43,886 bases of DNA from SZAS-18 sp031370675 (GCA_031370675.1 JANMQT010000234.1:1-43886), one strand, 5' to 3'; numbered from the stretch's first letter, positions 9,061 through 18,290 are shown. Translations and numbers: made by a program. Notes: a model not told the origin generated them from the letters alone.

Positions 9061-10086
9061 GTGGCCGATTCTCCCCCCAGCCCGGATTTCGCCGATCCGC
9101 CGGACACCCCGTTCGATATCTCCCTGCGCCCGCCTGCTTTCGCTGAGTTCGCCGGCCAGCCAAAGGTACGGGAGCGCATCGAGCTACTGGTGGCCGCCGC
9201 CACCCAGCGCGGCGATGTCCTCGAGCATATTCTCCTTTCCGGCCCGCCCGGCCTCGGCAAAACCACCCTCGCCTACATCATCGCCAACGCGATGGGCGTG
9301 AACATCAAGAGCACCAGCGGCCCGGTGATCGAGAAAGCGGGCGACCTCGCCGGCCTGCTCACCACGCTCGAGCGGGGCGACGTGCTCTTCATTGACGAAA
9401 TTCACCGACTGCAGGCGACCATCGAGGAATATCTCTATCCCGCGATGGAGGACTACAAGCTCGACATCATCATCGACGGCGGGCCCAACGCGCGCTCGGT
9501 CCGGTTGAATCTGCCGCGCTTCACGTTGATCGGCGCGACTACGCGCTCGGGCATGCTCAGCGCGCCGCTGCGCTCGCGTTTCGGGATGGATGCGCGGCTC
9601 GATTATTATTCGGCGGAGGAACTGCAGGGCATCATCCTGCGCAGTGCGGGTCTGCTTGGTGTGCCGTGCGATGCGGGTGGTGCGCTTGAAATTGCGCGGC
9701 GCTCGCGCGGGACACCCCGCATTGCGAACAATCATCTGCGCTGGGTGCGCGACTTTGCGCAGGTGCGCGCGGAAGGGCGCGTGACGCGCGAGGTGGCCGA
9801 TGCCGCGCTGGCCATGCGCGACATCGACGCGGATGGGTTCGATGAAATGGACCAACGGGTGATTGAGGCGTTGATCTACAAGTTCTCGGGCAGCCCGGTC
9901 GGGATCCAGTCGCTCGCGGTGGCGGTGGGCGAGGAGGCCGGCACGCTCGAGGAGGTACATGAACCGTATTTGATCATGCAGGGCTACGTCATGCGCACAC
10001 CGCAGGGCCGCGTCGCGTTGCCGAAGGCCTACGCGAAGCTCGGCGTGAAGCCGCCTCGCGGGGCTCAGGGGGAAATGGCGCTTTAG
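9061..10086 (+). CDS. ruvB: Holliday junction branch-migration ATPase RuvB
   Basis: This 341-residue AAA+ protein is the RuvB motor that drives Holliday junction migration with RuvA. Walker A is GPPGLGKTT (61-69), Walker B is DEIH (112-115), and sensor 1 with the arginine finger region is GATTRSG. The C-terminal winged helix includes EPYLIMQGYVMRTPQGR. One family position differs: RIANNHLRWVRDFA replaces the usual RIANRLLRRVRDFA. I use the GTG at 9061 (MADSPPSPDF); a TTG six codons earlier is also possible. Neither ruvA nor ruvC is adjacent. Confidence 0.97.
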   Translation: MADSPPSPDFADPPDTPFDISLRPPAFAEFAGQPKVRERIELLVAAATQRGDVLEHILLSGPPGLGKTTLAYIIANAMGVNIKSTSGPVIEKAGDLAGLLTTLERGDVLFIDEIHRLQATIEEYLYPAMEDYKLDIIIDGGPNARSVRLNLPRFTLIGATTRSGMLSAPLRSRFGMDARLDYYSAEELQGIILRSAGLLGVPCDAGGALEIARRSRGTPRIANNHLRWVRDFAQVRAEGRVTREVADAALAMRDIDADGFDEMDQRVIEALIYKFSGSPVGIQSLAVAVGEEAGTLEEVHEPYLIMQGYVMRTPQGRVALPKAYAKLGVKPPRGAQGEMAL

Positions 10087-10102
10087 CCGCCGCGGCGGCT
10101 CA

Positions 10103-10234
10103 AGAAACTCGAAGCGCAAAATTCGAAGCTCGAAGAAAAAGCTGAAAGTTTGAGAGCGTGGGAAAGTCCCAAAGTCAACGGTTTGAACTTTCCAGACTTT
10201 TCCGCCCTTAAACTTTCTTCGAGTTCGCGTTGAG
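10103..10234. repeat. CTCGAAA-type palindromic repeat, copy 2
   Basis: The ruvB-yjbQ gap opens with a left arm of CTCGAAG/TTCGAAG units followed by GAAAGTTTGAGAGCG (about 10108-10158). It closes with an inverted right arm (about 10204-10234: CGCCCTTAAACTTTC then TTCGAGTTCG). Between them are two further imperfect inverted copies of a GGAAAGTC motif. The architecture, repeated short words in each arm with a variable middle, matches the copy near 36.8 kb. Confidence 0.65.
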
Positions 10235-10250
10235 ATTGTCCAGACCCGGA

Positions 10251-10325
10251 GGGGTGTCCGAAGCGGAACGCACCCACTTCGGTTGCCCCATCCGGGGGCT
10301 CGGCTTTGTTTTGCGATGACACCCC
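10251..10325. other. candidate multibranched RNA structure
   Basis: An 8-bp perfect helix (GGGGTGTC 10251-10258 with GACACCCC 10318-10325) encloses two further hairpins: CGAAG/CTTCG (10259-10263 with 10277-10281) and GCCCC/GGGGC (10285-10289 with 10295-10299). The element lies downstream of both neighbouring genes, ruvB and yjbQ, which converge on it. It could therefore be a 3' UTR structure or a small RNA on either strand. No known class is recognised. Confidence 0.3.
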
Positions 10326-10392
10326 GGTGGTTGCCACCAACGGCTAATCTCGGCCGTGCCCCCGGCACTCCAAATCGGATGTGACCGGCACG

Positions 10393-10413
10393 CAGTCGCG
10401 AGCGCAGCGACTG
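10393..10413. other. perfect 7-bp hairpin behind yjbQ
   Basis: CAGTCGC (10393-10399) and GCGACTG (10407-10413) form a perfect stem with a seven-base loop, about 65 bp past the yjbQ stop. There is no U-tract on either strand, so a terminator function is only possible, not shown. Confidence 0.3.
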
Positions 10414-10477
10414 TAGCAGTTCCCGTGGAGGCCGGGGCAGATGGGACAAACCTAACCGCCTCAAACCTTCAAGTTAC

Positions 10478-10900
10478 CTACACCTCTCCCAGCACGGAAA
10501 CGATGACGGACCTCGTCTGCGGCGCAGCGCGATGCTCGAAAACGAAGATGCCCTGCCAGGTGCCGAGCGCAAGGCGACCATCGACAATCGGGATCTGCTC
10601 CGAGGTGCGCGTCAGGACCATACGCAGGTGGCTGGGCATGTCGTCTGGGCCCTCGAGCGTGTGCGTGAACCACGGTGCATCCTCCGGCACCAGTCGTTCA
10701 AAAAAGGCACCGAGGTCGACGCGCGCTGACGGGTCGGCGTTCTCGTAGATAATTAGGCTCGCGCTGGTGTGGCGGATGAAAACCGTCGTCACGCCATTCT
10801 TTACGCCGCTGCCCCGCACGGCCGCGGTCACCTCGGCGGTAATCTCGTACGTACCCTTCCCGCGGCATGGGATGCGAATTTCCGATGACGTGGCAATCAT
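10478..10900 (-). CDS. YjbQ / UPF0047 family protein
   Basis: This 140-residue protein belongs to the YjbQ family, for which thiamine-phosphate synthase-like side activity has been reported in enterobacteria. The conserved core is visible: FIRHTSASLIIYENADPSAR with its histidine at about residues 42-61, and LGTWQGIFVFEHR near the C terminus. Length is typical. The ATG at 10900 lies two bases beyond the U32 stop codon, so it is almost certainly co-transcribed and perhaps translationally coupled with that gene. Its physiological role is unresolved. Confidence 0.92.
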   Translation of the reverse strand: MIATSSEIRIPCRGKGTYEITAEVTAAVRGSGVKNGVTTVFIRHTSASLIIYENADPSARVDLGAFFERLVPEDAPWFTHTLEGPDDMPSHLRMVLTRTSEQIPIVDGRLALGTWQGIFVFEHRAAPQTRSVIVSVLGEV

Positions 10901-10902
10901 GA

Positions 10903-13347
10903 TTAGCGGAGGACGGTCAAAGTGCCATTGGTCACGCCGAGCTGGCTGGCGACCTTGAGGCGCGAGACCACTTCCCCGCTGCCGATCGCTCCGGCGAGGA
11001 CGGCTTGGTAGGTGCGAATGATGAGTTCGGACTTCGCCGCATCCTCGGTCAGAAGTTCAACGCGGAAACGCGCGGCGCCCGCGGCCCGGAAGTCGCGCAG
11101 GAAATCCGCGCCGCTTTGCGCCCGCGCGTGGAAGACGGTGTTGCGGCAGCCCACGTCAGCCTTGAGCGGATGGTCGAGCCCGACTCGATCCCGCAAGGCC
11201 ACCGCGTGCCGGTCGCACGGCCGGCCGCAGTTCGTGGAATCGGTGCCGTTCGAGAGAAACGCCGCGAACACGCAGTGCTCCATGTGAAACATCGGCATGT
11301 GCTGGTGTAGGACAATCTCGAACCACGCAGCCGGCGCGGCACGAAGCAGGGCGAGCACCTGATCCGCGTTCAAATCGTATGAGACCGTGACGCACTCTAG
11401 GCCCTCCACCATCAGCAGCTGCGCGGTGAGCGGATTCGCGACGTTGAGCGAGAAGTCTCCGATCCGGCGCAGGGGCGAATCACGGAAATAGTCGATCGCA
11501 CCGAGATTGCGCACGAGCACGCCGTCAGGTGCGGCGCTCTCGATCAACTTGAAAAAGCCCTGTTCGCCGGCCTTCTGGATGCGCGGCGTCGCGAGCAGGA
11601 TGGCGGTGCCCGCTGCGCGTTCGCGAATCAACGCGACGGCGTCCTTGTAGCGCCGGATATCCTCAAAATCCGCGAGGATCGTTTCCACACCGCAGAGGAG
11701 CGCGGCTTCAATCTGCGGGATCGAACGGCAGAGCACGGACAGGCGCAGTTCCGGCACCGGCTCGGAGTCCGTCCGGCGCGGCACGGGCATTCGTTCCGCC
11801 AGCGATTTCGGCGGGGCGGCCGCACGTCGGACGGGTAAGCCCGTTCCCCGCGCGTCCAACTGCGTCACCCACGCGCGGCGCAGGCGGTTCAGCTCGCTGA
11901 GCGGAATCATGACGTCGCCTTCGATTTCATTTCGCAGTTCGCCCAACTCATAAGCGGTTTCGCCGAGGCGACCCAGTTGCTCGCGCAGCACCGCGTCACG
12001 GAGCGGCCGGTTTTGCGCGGCTTGAAGTGGAATCGTCGACTCCACCCGAACGCCGTCCGATGCGAGCGTGAGCGCCGCGCCGGCCCGGCCTGTGACGCGC
12101 ACGTCCACGCGCCGGCGATAAATCGGTGGGTCTTTCGCGAAAGTTTTTTGCAGCTCCGCTTCGAGCTGTGGATCGCTGGTCTTCCAGACGCGATGACCCG
12201 GCGCGATCGCCGAGAAATCGATCTTGCCGTGCTGGAAGAATAGTTTTGTCCCGTCGACGGCGAACAATCGTCCGCCCTGCTCGTGATCGGTGTCACCGCC
12301 CGTGTCGAAGACGAGGCCGTCCCCGGCCTTGAGCGGAAATTCCGGGCGCTCGCGCAGCTCGACGTAATCGCGTCCGACCGATCCGACGAACCCGAGAAAC
12401 GCGCCGCGTTTCTTCCCGAAGCGCGCGTGCACGAGTTGCTGGTGGTCGACGCCGTGCATCCAGCCCGTGAACAAGCCGCGCGAAAAAGTCATCTCGAGCT
12501 TGTACTGATCCGCGGCGGTGATGTCCGCCGCGGTCTGGTCGTTCCAGGCGGCGTCGATCGCCTTGCGGTACACCTGGCTGACGGCCGCGACGTATTCCGG
12601 TGACTTGAGCCGTCCCTCAATCTTGAAACTGCAGACGCCGAGCCGGATCAATTCCGGAATTTCATGCACGGCCGCGAGATCCTGCGGGGACAGCAGGTAG
12701 CGGCGATCGCCCATTTCCTTGAGCGAGCCGTCGACCACGAGTTCATACGGCAGCCGGCAGGCCTGCGCGCACTCGCCGCGGTTTGCGCTGCGCTGGCCGA
12801 GCGCCTCGCTTGTCAGGCATTGGCCGGAGTACGCGACGCAGAGCGCGCCGTGCACGAAGACTTCCGTGCCAGGGAGGTCCGGCCCGGTGAGTTTGGCGAT
12901 TTCGCGCAGGGAAAGTTCGCGGGCGAGCACCGCGCGCCCGACCCCGAGGCGCTGGGCGAAGCGTAGGCCCTCGGGCGAAGTCAGCGTCATTTGCGTGGAC
13001 GCATGAACCTCGACATCCGGTGCGATCTCACGGGCGAGGCGGGCGAGCCCGAGGTCCTGGATGATCGCCGCATCGACGCGACACTCCTGCAAGAGGCGCA
13101 GCTGATCCTCGGCGGCGGACAGCTCATCGGTGAAGATGAGCGTGTTGAAAGTGACGTATCCGCGCATGCCGCGGGCGTGCAGGTAATCCATCAGGCGCGG
13201 CAAATCCTCCTCGGTGAAATTGGTGGCACGAAGGCGGGCGTTGAAGCGCGAAAGGCCGAAATAAATGGCGTCGGCGCCGTTCGCTGCGGCGGCGCGGGCA
13301 CATTCCCAGTCGCCGGCGGGGGCGAGCAATTCCGGCTTGACAGACAT
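10903..13347 (-). CDS. U32-family peptidase-like protein with DUF3656-type C-terminal region
   Basis: This 814-residue protein belongs to the U32 group, today associated mainly with RNA or quinone hydroxylation (RlhA, TrhP, UbiU/V) rather than proteolysis. The N terminus LLAPAGDWECARAAAANGAD and the signature TEVFVHGALCVAYSGQCLTS (about 160-180) are diagnostic. Four cysteines follow the family pattern (GALC, SGQC, RGEC, AQAC), as in iron-sulfur members. The length and bipartite layout resemble RlhA, which hydroxylates 23S rRNA C2501, so that role is my best inference. The ATG at 13347 directly precedes the conserved start. The downstream neighbour yjbQ begins after two bases. Confidence 0.9.
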   Translation of the reverse strand: MSVKPELLAPAGDWECARAAAANGADAIYFGLSRFNARLRATNFTEEDLPRLMDYLHARGMRGYVTFNTLIFTDELSAAEDQLRLLQECRVDAAIIQDLGLARLAREIAPDVEVHASTQMTLTSPEGLRFAQRLGVGRAVLARELSLREIAKLTGPDLPGTEVFVHGALCVAYSGQCLTSEALGQRSANRGECAQACRLPYELVVDGSLKEMGDRRYLLSPQDLAAVHEIPELIRLGVCSFKIEGRLKSPEYVAAVSQVYRKAIDAAWNDQTAADITAADQYKLEMTFSRGLFTGWMHGVDHQQLVHARFGKKRGAFLGFVGSVGRDYVELRERPEFPLKAGDGLVFDTGGDTDHEQGGRLFAVDGTKLFFQHGKIDFSAIAPGHRVWKTSDPQLEAELQKTFAKDPPIYRRRVDVRVTGRAGAALTLASDGVRVESTIPLQAAQNRPLRDAVLREQLGRLGETAYELGELRNEIEGDVMIPLSELNRLRRAWVTQLDARGTGLPVRRAAAPPKSLAERMPVPRRTDSEPVPELRLSVLCRSIPQIEAALLCGVETILADFEDIRRYKDAVALIRERAAGTAILLATPRIQKAGEQGFFKLIESAAPDGVLVRNLGAIDYFRDSPLRRIGDFSLNVANPLTAQLLMVEGLECVTVSYDLNADQVLALLRAAPAAWFEIVLHQHMPMFHMEHCVFAAFLSNGTDSTNCGRPCDRHAVALRDRVGLDHPLKADVGCRNTVFHARAQSGADFLRDFRAAGAARFRVELLTEDAAKSELIIRTYQAVLAGAIGSGEVVSRLKVASQLGVTNGTLTVLR

Positions 13348-13392
13348 GTCGGAGGATAGCAGCGAACGCCAGTCGCGACGAGCGCTTCCGCC

Positions 13393-14163
13393 CTACAGCC
13401 GTTTGAGAATCAGGATGCCGCCGCTCTGCGTTTCGCAGGTGATGTGCGCGCCGCCCGTGTTCAACGCGCCGTCCACCTGCCGCCCACCGTCAGGACCGTC
13501 GTCGACGGTCAGCGCCAGTTCGCATTTCACCGATCCCCGCGCGCTGCGCGCCTGGAGGAACGCAGCCACCGATTGCGGCAGCAGCAACCGGATGGTGCCG
13601 TGCTCGGAGGTAACGTTGATGCGCTGATCCTCGCGAACGGTCCCAAAAGATGCCTGGATCGGACCGTGCGTCGATTCGATCGTCACCGCGCCGGCGAGGT
13701 CGAGCGTTGAAATCGCCCCCGTGGTGGTGCGGACCTTCGCGTCCCCGCGCACGCCTTCGATCTTCACGTTCGCGTTGGTCGCCGTGACTTCGAGCTGCGC
13801 CCGGCGCGGAATCGTCAGACCGAGATCGATCGTCCCGACGTCGAGCGTTTCGCCGAGCGCGCCGGTGCCGCGGGCGATGTCCGTGACAACGGTCAAGTCG
13901 TTGAACCCGGAGGTAATCTCAACCCGAAGCTGATCGAGCAATTCCTTGTTTTCGGTTCGCTTGATGGTTTCCACGCGGACCTCGTCGCGATCCCAGATGC
14001 CGACGCGGATGATTCCCGTGGTGGCTTGCACGGTCACCACTCCCTCGGCGCCCATCGGAAAGGTTTTGGATGCAACCTCATTCTCGCCGCCGCGAGCAGC
14101 CGCTGGCGCCGCGAGCGCTACGGTCAGCGTGAGGCAGATAACTTGGAGTCGGGAGGCGATCAT
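13393..14163 (-). CDS. exported DUF4097-type beta-repeat protein
   Basis: This 256-residue protein has a signal peptide (ATG at 14163, cleavage after about APAAARG). Its body is a series of short beta-strand repeats rich in Thr-Thr-Gly and Gly-Xaa-Ile patterns. Examples are VQATTGIIRVGIWDRDEVRV near the N terminus, TATNANVKIEGVRGDAKVRT in the middle and TSEHGTIRLLLP later. This is the putative-adhesin/DUF4097 right-handed beta architecture. Such proteins are often encoded near membrane regulators, but no function is established. A GTG three codons upstream could also start it. It lies 20 bases behind the TPR gene and 45 bases ahead of the U32 gene, so all may be one transcript. Confidence 0.75.
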   Translation of the reverse strand: MIASRLQVICLTLTVALAAPAAARGGENEVASKTFPMGAEGVVTVQATTGIIRVGIWDRDEVRVETIKRTENKELLDQLRVEITSGFNDLTVVTDIARGTGALGETLDVGTIDLGLTIPRRAQLEVTATNANVKIEGVRGDAKVRTTTGAISTLDLAGAVTIESTHGPIQASFGTVREDQRINVTSEHGTIRLLLPQSVAAFLQARSARGSVKCELALTVDDGPDGGRQVDGALNTGGAHITCETQSGGILILKRL

Positions 14164-14183
14164 CAGGCGCACGAAACTTGGGG

Positions 14184-15098
14184 CTAGGACGTCGGGAGTG
14201 TTCGCAGCGCCTCTCGCGCCTCCTTGTTTTTTGGATCCAGGTTCAACGCGCTATTGTACTCCGAGCGCGCGGCGGAGAGGTCGCCCTTTTTCTGGTAGAT
14301 GTTGCCCAACCTAAAATGGGCCGCCGAGGGCGAGGGGTTTTCCAGGTCGGGCTTGAGCTGCAGGTAGCGCTTCAGGGACTGCTCGGCGAGATCCAGCCGT
14401 TCGCCCGAGAGCGCGCCGGTCCGCCCCACCTGATAGATGGCCAGCGGCAGACGGGGATCGATCGCCAGCGCGCGTTGCAGCGACGCGAACGCGAGGTCCC
14501 ATTGCTTGTAGTGCTGCTGCACGAGGGCCAGGCGCACGTGAGGCATCGGGCGCGAGGGATTTGCGCGAATGGCCTTGAGATAGCAGCGCTCCGCCTCGGG
14601 ATATTTTTTTTCCAGGCCGAGCATGTCGCCCTCCGTCTGGGCGCCGAGTGACGGGTCGCGCGCCTTCACTTCGGCGAGCTGCTCGTTGGCCTTGGCGCGG
14701 CTTCCGCCGAGGAGCCCCGGCACGGCTTGATAGAAAACGATCAGATCAACCCGGGCCTCGAGATTGTTCGGGTCGAGCGCGATCGCCTGTTCGAGTTCGC
14801 CGCGCACCTTTCCGATGGCGCCGAGCGAGCTGGCGATGCCCTTTTGTCCCGCCTGAAATCCGAGCGCGCGGCCGAGCCATTGGTGATATTTCGAGTTTTT
14901 CGGATCCGCCGCGGCCGCGCGCTCGAAGCTTGCGGCGGCACCGGCAAAGTCTCGCTGCCGAAACTGCTCGCGGCCCTGGGAAAATGAGGAGGCCGCGTCC
15001 TGCCCGGACACGGCGTGGTTGAAAGCGATCGCCAGCAGAGCCGGGACGCACCAGCGCCTCACGCGGTCGACGAACGGTGGCCGGCGCGGGCGATTCAC
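14184..15098 (-). CDS. exported TPR protein
   Basis: This 304-residue protein has an N-terminal signal or anchor (CVPALLAIAFNHAVSG) followed by tetratricopeptide repeats. Clear units are FRQRDFAGAAASFERAAAAD near 45-65, KKYPEAERCYLKAIRANPS near 165-185, and a last one ending AARSEYNSALNLDPKNKEA. TPR proteins act as scaffolds, often in envelope complexes. The start is GTG, and its first three bases overlap the TGA of the upstream gene (GTGA), a sign of translational coupling. The partner is therefore probably the proline/alanine-rich membrane protein encoded just upstream. Confidence 0.85.
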   Translation of the reverse strand: MNRPRRPPFVDRVRRWCVPALLAIAFNHAVSGQDAASSFSQGREQFRQRDFAGAAASFERAAAADPKNSKYHQWLGRALGFQAGQKGIASSLGAIGKVRGELEQAIALDPNNLEARVDLIVFYQAVPGLLGGSRAKANEQLAEVKARDPSLGAQTEGDMLGLEKKYPEAERCYLKAIRANPSRPMPHVRLALVQQHYKQWDLAFASLQRALAIDPRLPLAIYQVGRTGALSGERLDLAEQSLKRYLQLKPDLENPSPSAAHFRLGNIYQKKGDLSAARSEYNSALNLDPKNKEAREALRTLPTS

Positions 15099-16393
15099 TT
15101 CTTCGGTGCCAGCGTGATCAGCGCGATCTTCCCCCCCGCCGTCAGCTGCAGGCTGTCAATTTCAAACGCGGGCGTGGTGCCGGGTGCGGCGCCGCCGGCC
15201 AGCAGGCGCTGCAAGGTCGCCTGCGAGGTCGCGTCGAGCTGAACCGAGACGACATTCGACGTCGGCCGGATCTGGACGGCCCCAAGTTTCAAGGCGGGCG
15301 TCAGCTGCAACGACGCAATCTCGAATCCGATCGTAAGCTGGACGGTGTTGGGACCGGCCGCGGCGAGGGCATTGGGATTGTCCGGGACTCGCGGGGAAAT
15401 GATCGGCACGGTCGCGGTCATCGTTCGGGGAGCAGGAACCAGCGGCTTGATGGGAGTGGCCGCGGCCGGGGCGGGCGGGTCGCTTCCGCCGTGCTTCATT
15501 TGTGCGGCGAAGCGTGAGAGCGTTTCACTTTCGTTCGGCCGAGCTGGAACCACAGTGGTGGGCCGCGCCCCGGCCGGACCCGCAGTCGGAGCGGCGGCAT
15601 CCTGCGATGGGTTCGCCAGCGCGCCCGACGGCAGGTCACGAAACAAAGGCGAGCGTGGCTTATCCAGTCGCATCGCGGCGACACCGGCGTTTTGGATGCC
15701 TTCCTCGCGCGAGAAAACACGGAGAGGCGCGGTGGCGCGAATCGAATCGGGCTCGGATCCCTTGACCACCTGCGCGGCCACGGTGGTCGCCTCGGCGGGT
15801 TTCAAGATCGGCTTGGCGTACGGCCGGTCCACGACGGAAAGCGAAAGCACCGACAAGCGGGTGCCGATGGAAGCGGTCACGGGCTTGGCACTGATATCGC
15901 CGATCGAAGCGCCGGTGCGCGGGATGATCTTGACGACGCGCTGGGGGTTCGACGGATTGACCGGGGCCGTGGCGGGGCGAAACATCGCCGCCGGCGCGGG
16001 CGCAGGCAAAGTCTGGATCGGCGGGGACGGCACGGCTGTCTCCGCAGCAAGATCCATGAAAGGAACGGTCTTGGTCGGTGGCGGAGGCACGGGCCCGGCC
16101 GGGACGGGCGTGGTGGCGGGCGATGTCGTGGCCGTCAGACTGGGTCGCGGCGTTTCCGGGGTCACCGCGACCGGCACCGCCTGGGAGGGGGGAGCGATGC
16201 GGCGAAACATCGGCGCATACGCGTCCGATCGGGTCGGCGCACCGTTTCCCGCCGCCGGGCTTGGATCCAGCGCGGGCTCGTCGATCCGGTTCCAACGACG
16301 GAGCAGCCACCAGAGAGTGAAGGTCAAAAAACCGAAGAGCAGCGCGGCAACCGCCAGTTGCTGCCAAAGGGCAAATTGATCGAGGGAACCCAT
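15095..16393 (-). CDS. membrane-anchored Pro/Ala/Thr-rich protein with C-terminal FEI-SLQLT repeats
   Basis: I do not recognise a family for this 432-residue protein. Residues about 12-31 form one transmembrane helix (AVAALLFGFLTFTLWWLL), followed at once by basic residues. A long low-complexity Pro/Ala/Thr-rich region spans about 40-330. The folded-looking C terminus contains two copies of a short motif: FEIASLQLTPALKLGAVQI and FEIDSLQLTAGGKIALITL. A third, weaker form (TRLSVLSLSVVDR) lies in the middle. It is coupled to the TPR gene by a 4-bp GTGA overlap. An envelope-spanning tether or scaffold is a reasonable inference. Confidence 0.75.
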   Translation of the reverse strand: MGSLDQFALWQQLAVAALLFGFLTFTLWWLLRRWNRIDEPALDPSPAAGNGAPTRSDAYAPMFRRIAPPSQAVPVAVTPETPRPSLTATTSPATTPVPAGPVPPPPTKTVPFMDLAAETAVPSPPIQTLPAPAPAAMFRPATAPVNPSNPQRVVKIIPRTGASIGDISAKPVTASIGTRLSVLSLSVVDRPYAKPILKPAEATTVAAQVVKGSEPDSIRATAPLRVFSREEGIQNAGVAAMRLDKPRSPLFRDLPSGALANPSQDAAAPTAGPAGARPTTVVPARPNESETLSRFAAQMKHGGSDPPAPAAATPIKPLVPAPRTMTATVPIISPRVPDNPNALAAAGPNTVQLTIGFEIASLQLTPALKLGAVQIRPTSNVVSVQLDATSQATLQRLLAGGAAPGTTPAFEIDSLQLTAGGKIALITLAPKK

Positions 16394-16640
16394 AGGGCGT
16401 AGGCACTACTACACTAGGACTGAGTTTGTAAGGGGAACACTAATTTTCGCTTTGGATCAATGCTTTCTTCTGGTTGAGACTCTGGAATGCGCTCGCGGAT
16501 GGCCGGACGGGCCGTCCCATTTGTGGGTTTGATCCGGGAAATTGGTTGCCGATGGCCCCGCGGGTGGACCACGCTCGGCCGGAAGCGGCGCGGCGGATAA
16601 GAACGACGCGGCGCACTTTCGCATCCCGATTCGGTACGAC

Positions 16641-18290
16641 ATGATCGATCGCCCAGTTGCCGACCGCATCCTCCCCAAGCTCTCGCCCGCATCACTTTAT
16701 GCTGCGGTGGTGGCGATCTGGCTGGCCATCTATTTGCCCGGTCTCGGTCGCATCGAGCTCAAGGGCGAGGAGGGTCGCCGGGCCATGCCGGGGATCGAGA
16801 TGCTCGATTCTGGTGACTGGCTGGTGCCTCGCGTCGCCGGCCAAGTCTACTACCGCAAGCCGCCTTTGATCAACTGGGTGGCCGGCGCGTCGGTGAAACT
16901 CACCGGGCGGCGCGATGAATGGGCGATCCGCCTGCCGTCGGCGCTCGGCGTGCTCCTCCTCGCGCTCGCCACGCTGTCCTGGTGCCGGCCGACGCTCGGC
17001 CCGCAGGGCGCATTTTGCGCCGCGGTCTTTGTGCTCGCGAATATCAGCATGATGGAAAAAGGGAGGAGATTTGAAATCGAGGCGCTCTACATCGTTTGCA
17101 GCGGCCTCGCGCTGCTCTGGTGGTTGCGCGGCTGGTCGCGCGACGGTCCGGCGCGGGGTCTCTGGTCGCGGTGGCTCGGTGCGGGTATTTTCCTAGGACT
17201 CGGGCTGCTGCTGAAGGGCCCGGTGCATTTCGTATTTTTCTACGCGGTCGTCATCGCGGTCCTCGCGTGCGCGGATGAGCTGAGCGAGCTGCGTCGACTT
17301 GCGCACGTGGCCGGGCTGACGGTGGCAGTGCTGCTCTTCGCCGCGTGGGCGGTGCCGATGCTTCAGCGCGCGGCTGGCGCGGACGTGACGCAGACGTGGG
17401 TCGGACAATTCACGGAGCGCCTGAGCGGGCGCGGGGGCGACTTCCAATTCGGTCGGTACCTCCGCAATCTGCTGTTTCAAGGTTGGGTGAATTTTTTGCC
17501 ATGGGTCGCGCTGCTGCCCCTCGCGTGGCGCCGCGGGGCGACGGATGAATTGGCCCCGCGCGATCGAGCGCTGTGGCGCGGGTTGCGGATTGCGCTGCCA
17601 GTGGCGTATCTCGCAATCATGCTGGTGCCGGGATCGGCTGCGCGGTACGCGTTGCCGCTGCTGGTTCCGGCCAGCGTGTTGCTGGGGCTGATGCTGCGCG
17701 ACGGCTGGAATCGCGTGCCCGCCGCCACGCCGAAAATCTGGCACGGCGCGAACGGCATCCTGCTGATCCTGGCGGCGCTGGCGACGCTCGGCTTGCCCAT
17801 GCTCGTGCCGCGGGGAGACTGGAATGCCGAGCGCGCTGCCTATCTCGGCGGGCTCATGCTCGCCGTCGGCGCGGGCTTCTGGATGCGCCGGCAAACCGGA
17901 CCGATCACCCCTGCCTGGCTGGCCCTCGCGAGCGGCGCGGTGATGGCGGCCCTCTCGATTGAGTTTGTGCTCGCGGTCGCCGCGCGGGTCGAGGGCCACG
18001 AACGCCTCCGCCCGCTCGCCCGGCAGATCGAAGCGACGATCGCACCGGACGCCGTGCTGTACGCGTTCGATCCCGATTCGCAGCCGGCGTTCTTTTATTT
18101 GTCGCGGCCGCCGCGCTATGTGACCCGGGCGGCGGAGCTGCCCGACTATGCGCGGTTTCTGTTTGTGCCGGCCGAATTTCTGCCGCGCTTGCGCGAGGGG
18201 GGACGATGGGACGTGGCGGAGGAACGGATCCGTTATGTCGACCGCGGCGGCCGCGTCCTGCTCGTCGTGCAGCTTGGCCGGGGTCGCTAG
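16641..18290 (+). CDS. GT39-type (ArnT/PMT-like) glycosyltransferase
   Basis: This 549-residue polytopic protein has the layout of dolichyl- or undecaprenyl-phosphate-sugar dependent transferases. A first helix is followed by a periplasmic loop with the acidic motif LKGEEGRRAMPGIEMLDSGD, then YYRKPPLINW (residues about 35-85). About ten more membrane segments and a soluble C-terminal domain follow. ArnT enzymes add aminoarabinose to lipid A, but the sugar and acceptor here are unknown. The frame is open upstream to 16542. I chose the ATG at 16641 because it lies just before the first hydrophobic helix. Its TAG stop shares the palindrome CTAG with the stop of the convergent ispD gene. Confidence 0.87.
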   Translation: MIDRPVADRILPKLSPASLYAAVVAIWLAIYLPGLGRIELKGEEGRRAMPGIEMLDSGDWLVPRVAGQVYYRKPPLINWVAGASVKLTGRRDEWAIRLPSALGVLLLALATLSWCRPTLGPQGAFCAAVFVLANISMMEKGRRFEIEALYIVCSGLALLWWLRGWSRDGPARGLWSRWLGAGIFLGLGLLLKGPVHFVFFYAVVIAVLACADELSELRRLAHVAGLTVAVLLFAAWAVPMLQRAAGADVTQTWVGQFTERLSGRGGDFQFGRYLRNLLFQGWVNFLPWVALLPLAWRRGATDELAPRDRALWRGLRIALPVAYLAIMLVPGSAARYALPLLVPASVLLGLMLRDGWNRVPAATPKIWHGANGILLILAALATLGLPMLVPRGDWNAERAAYLGGLMLAVGAGFWMRRQTGPITPAWLALASGAVMAALSIEFVLAVAARVEGHERLRPLARQIEATIAPDAVLYAFDPDSQPAFFYLSRPPRYVTRAAELPDYARFLFVPAEFLPRLREGGRWDVAEERIRYVDRGGRVLLVVQLGRGR

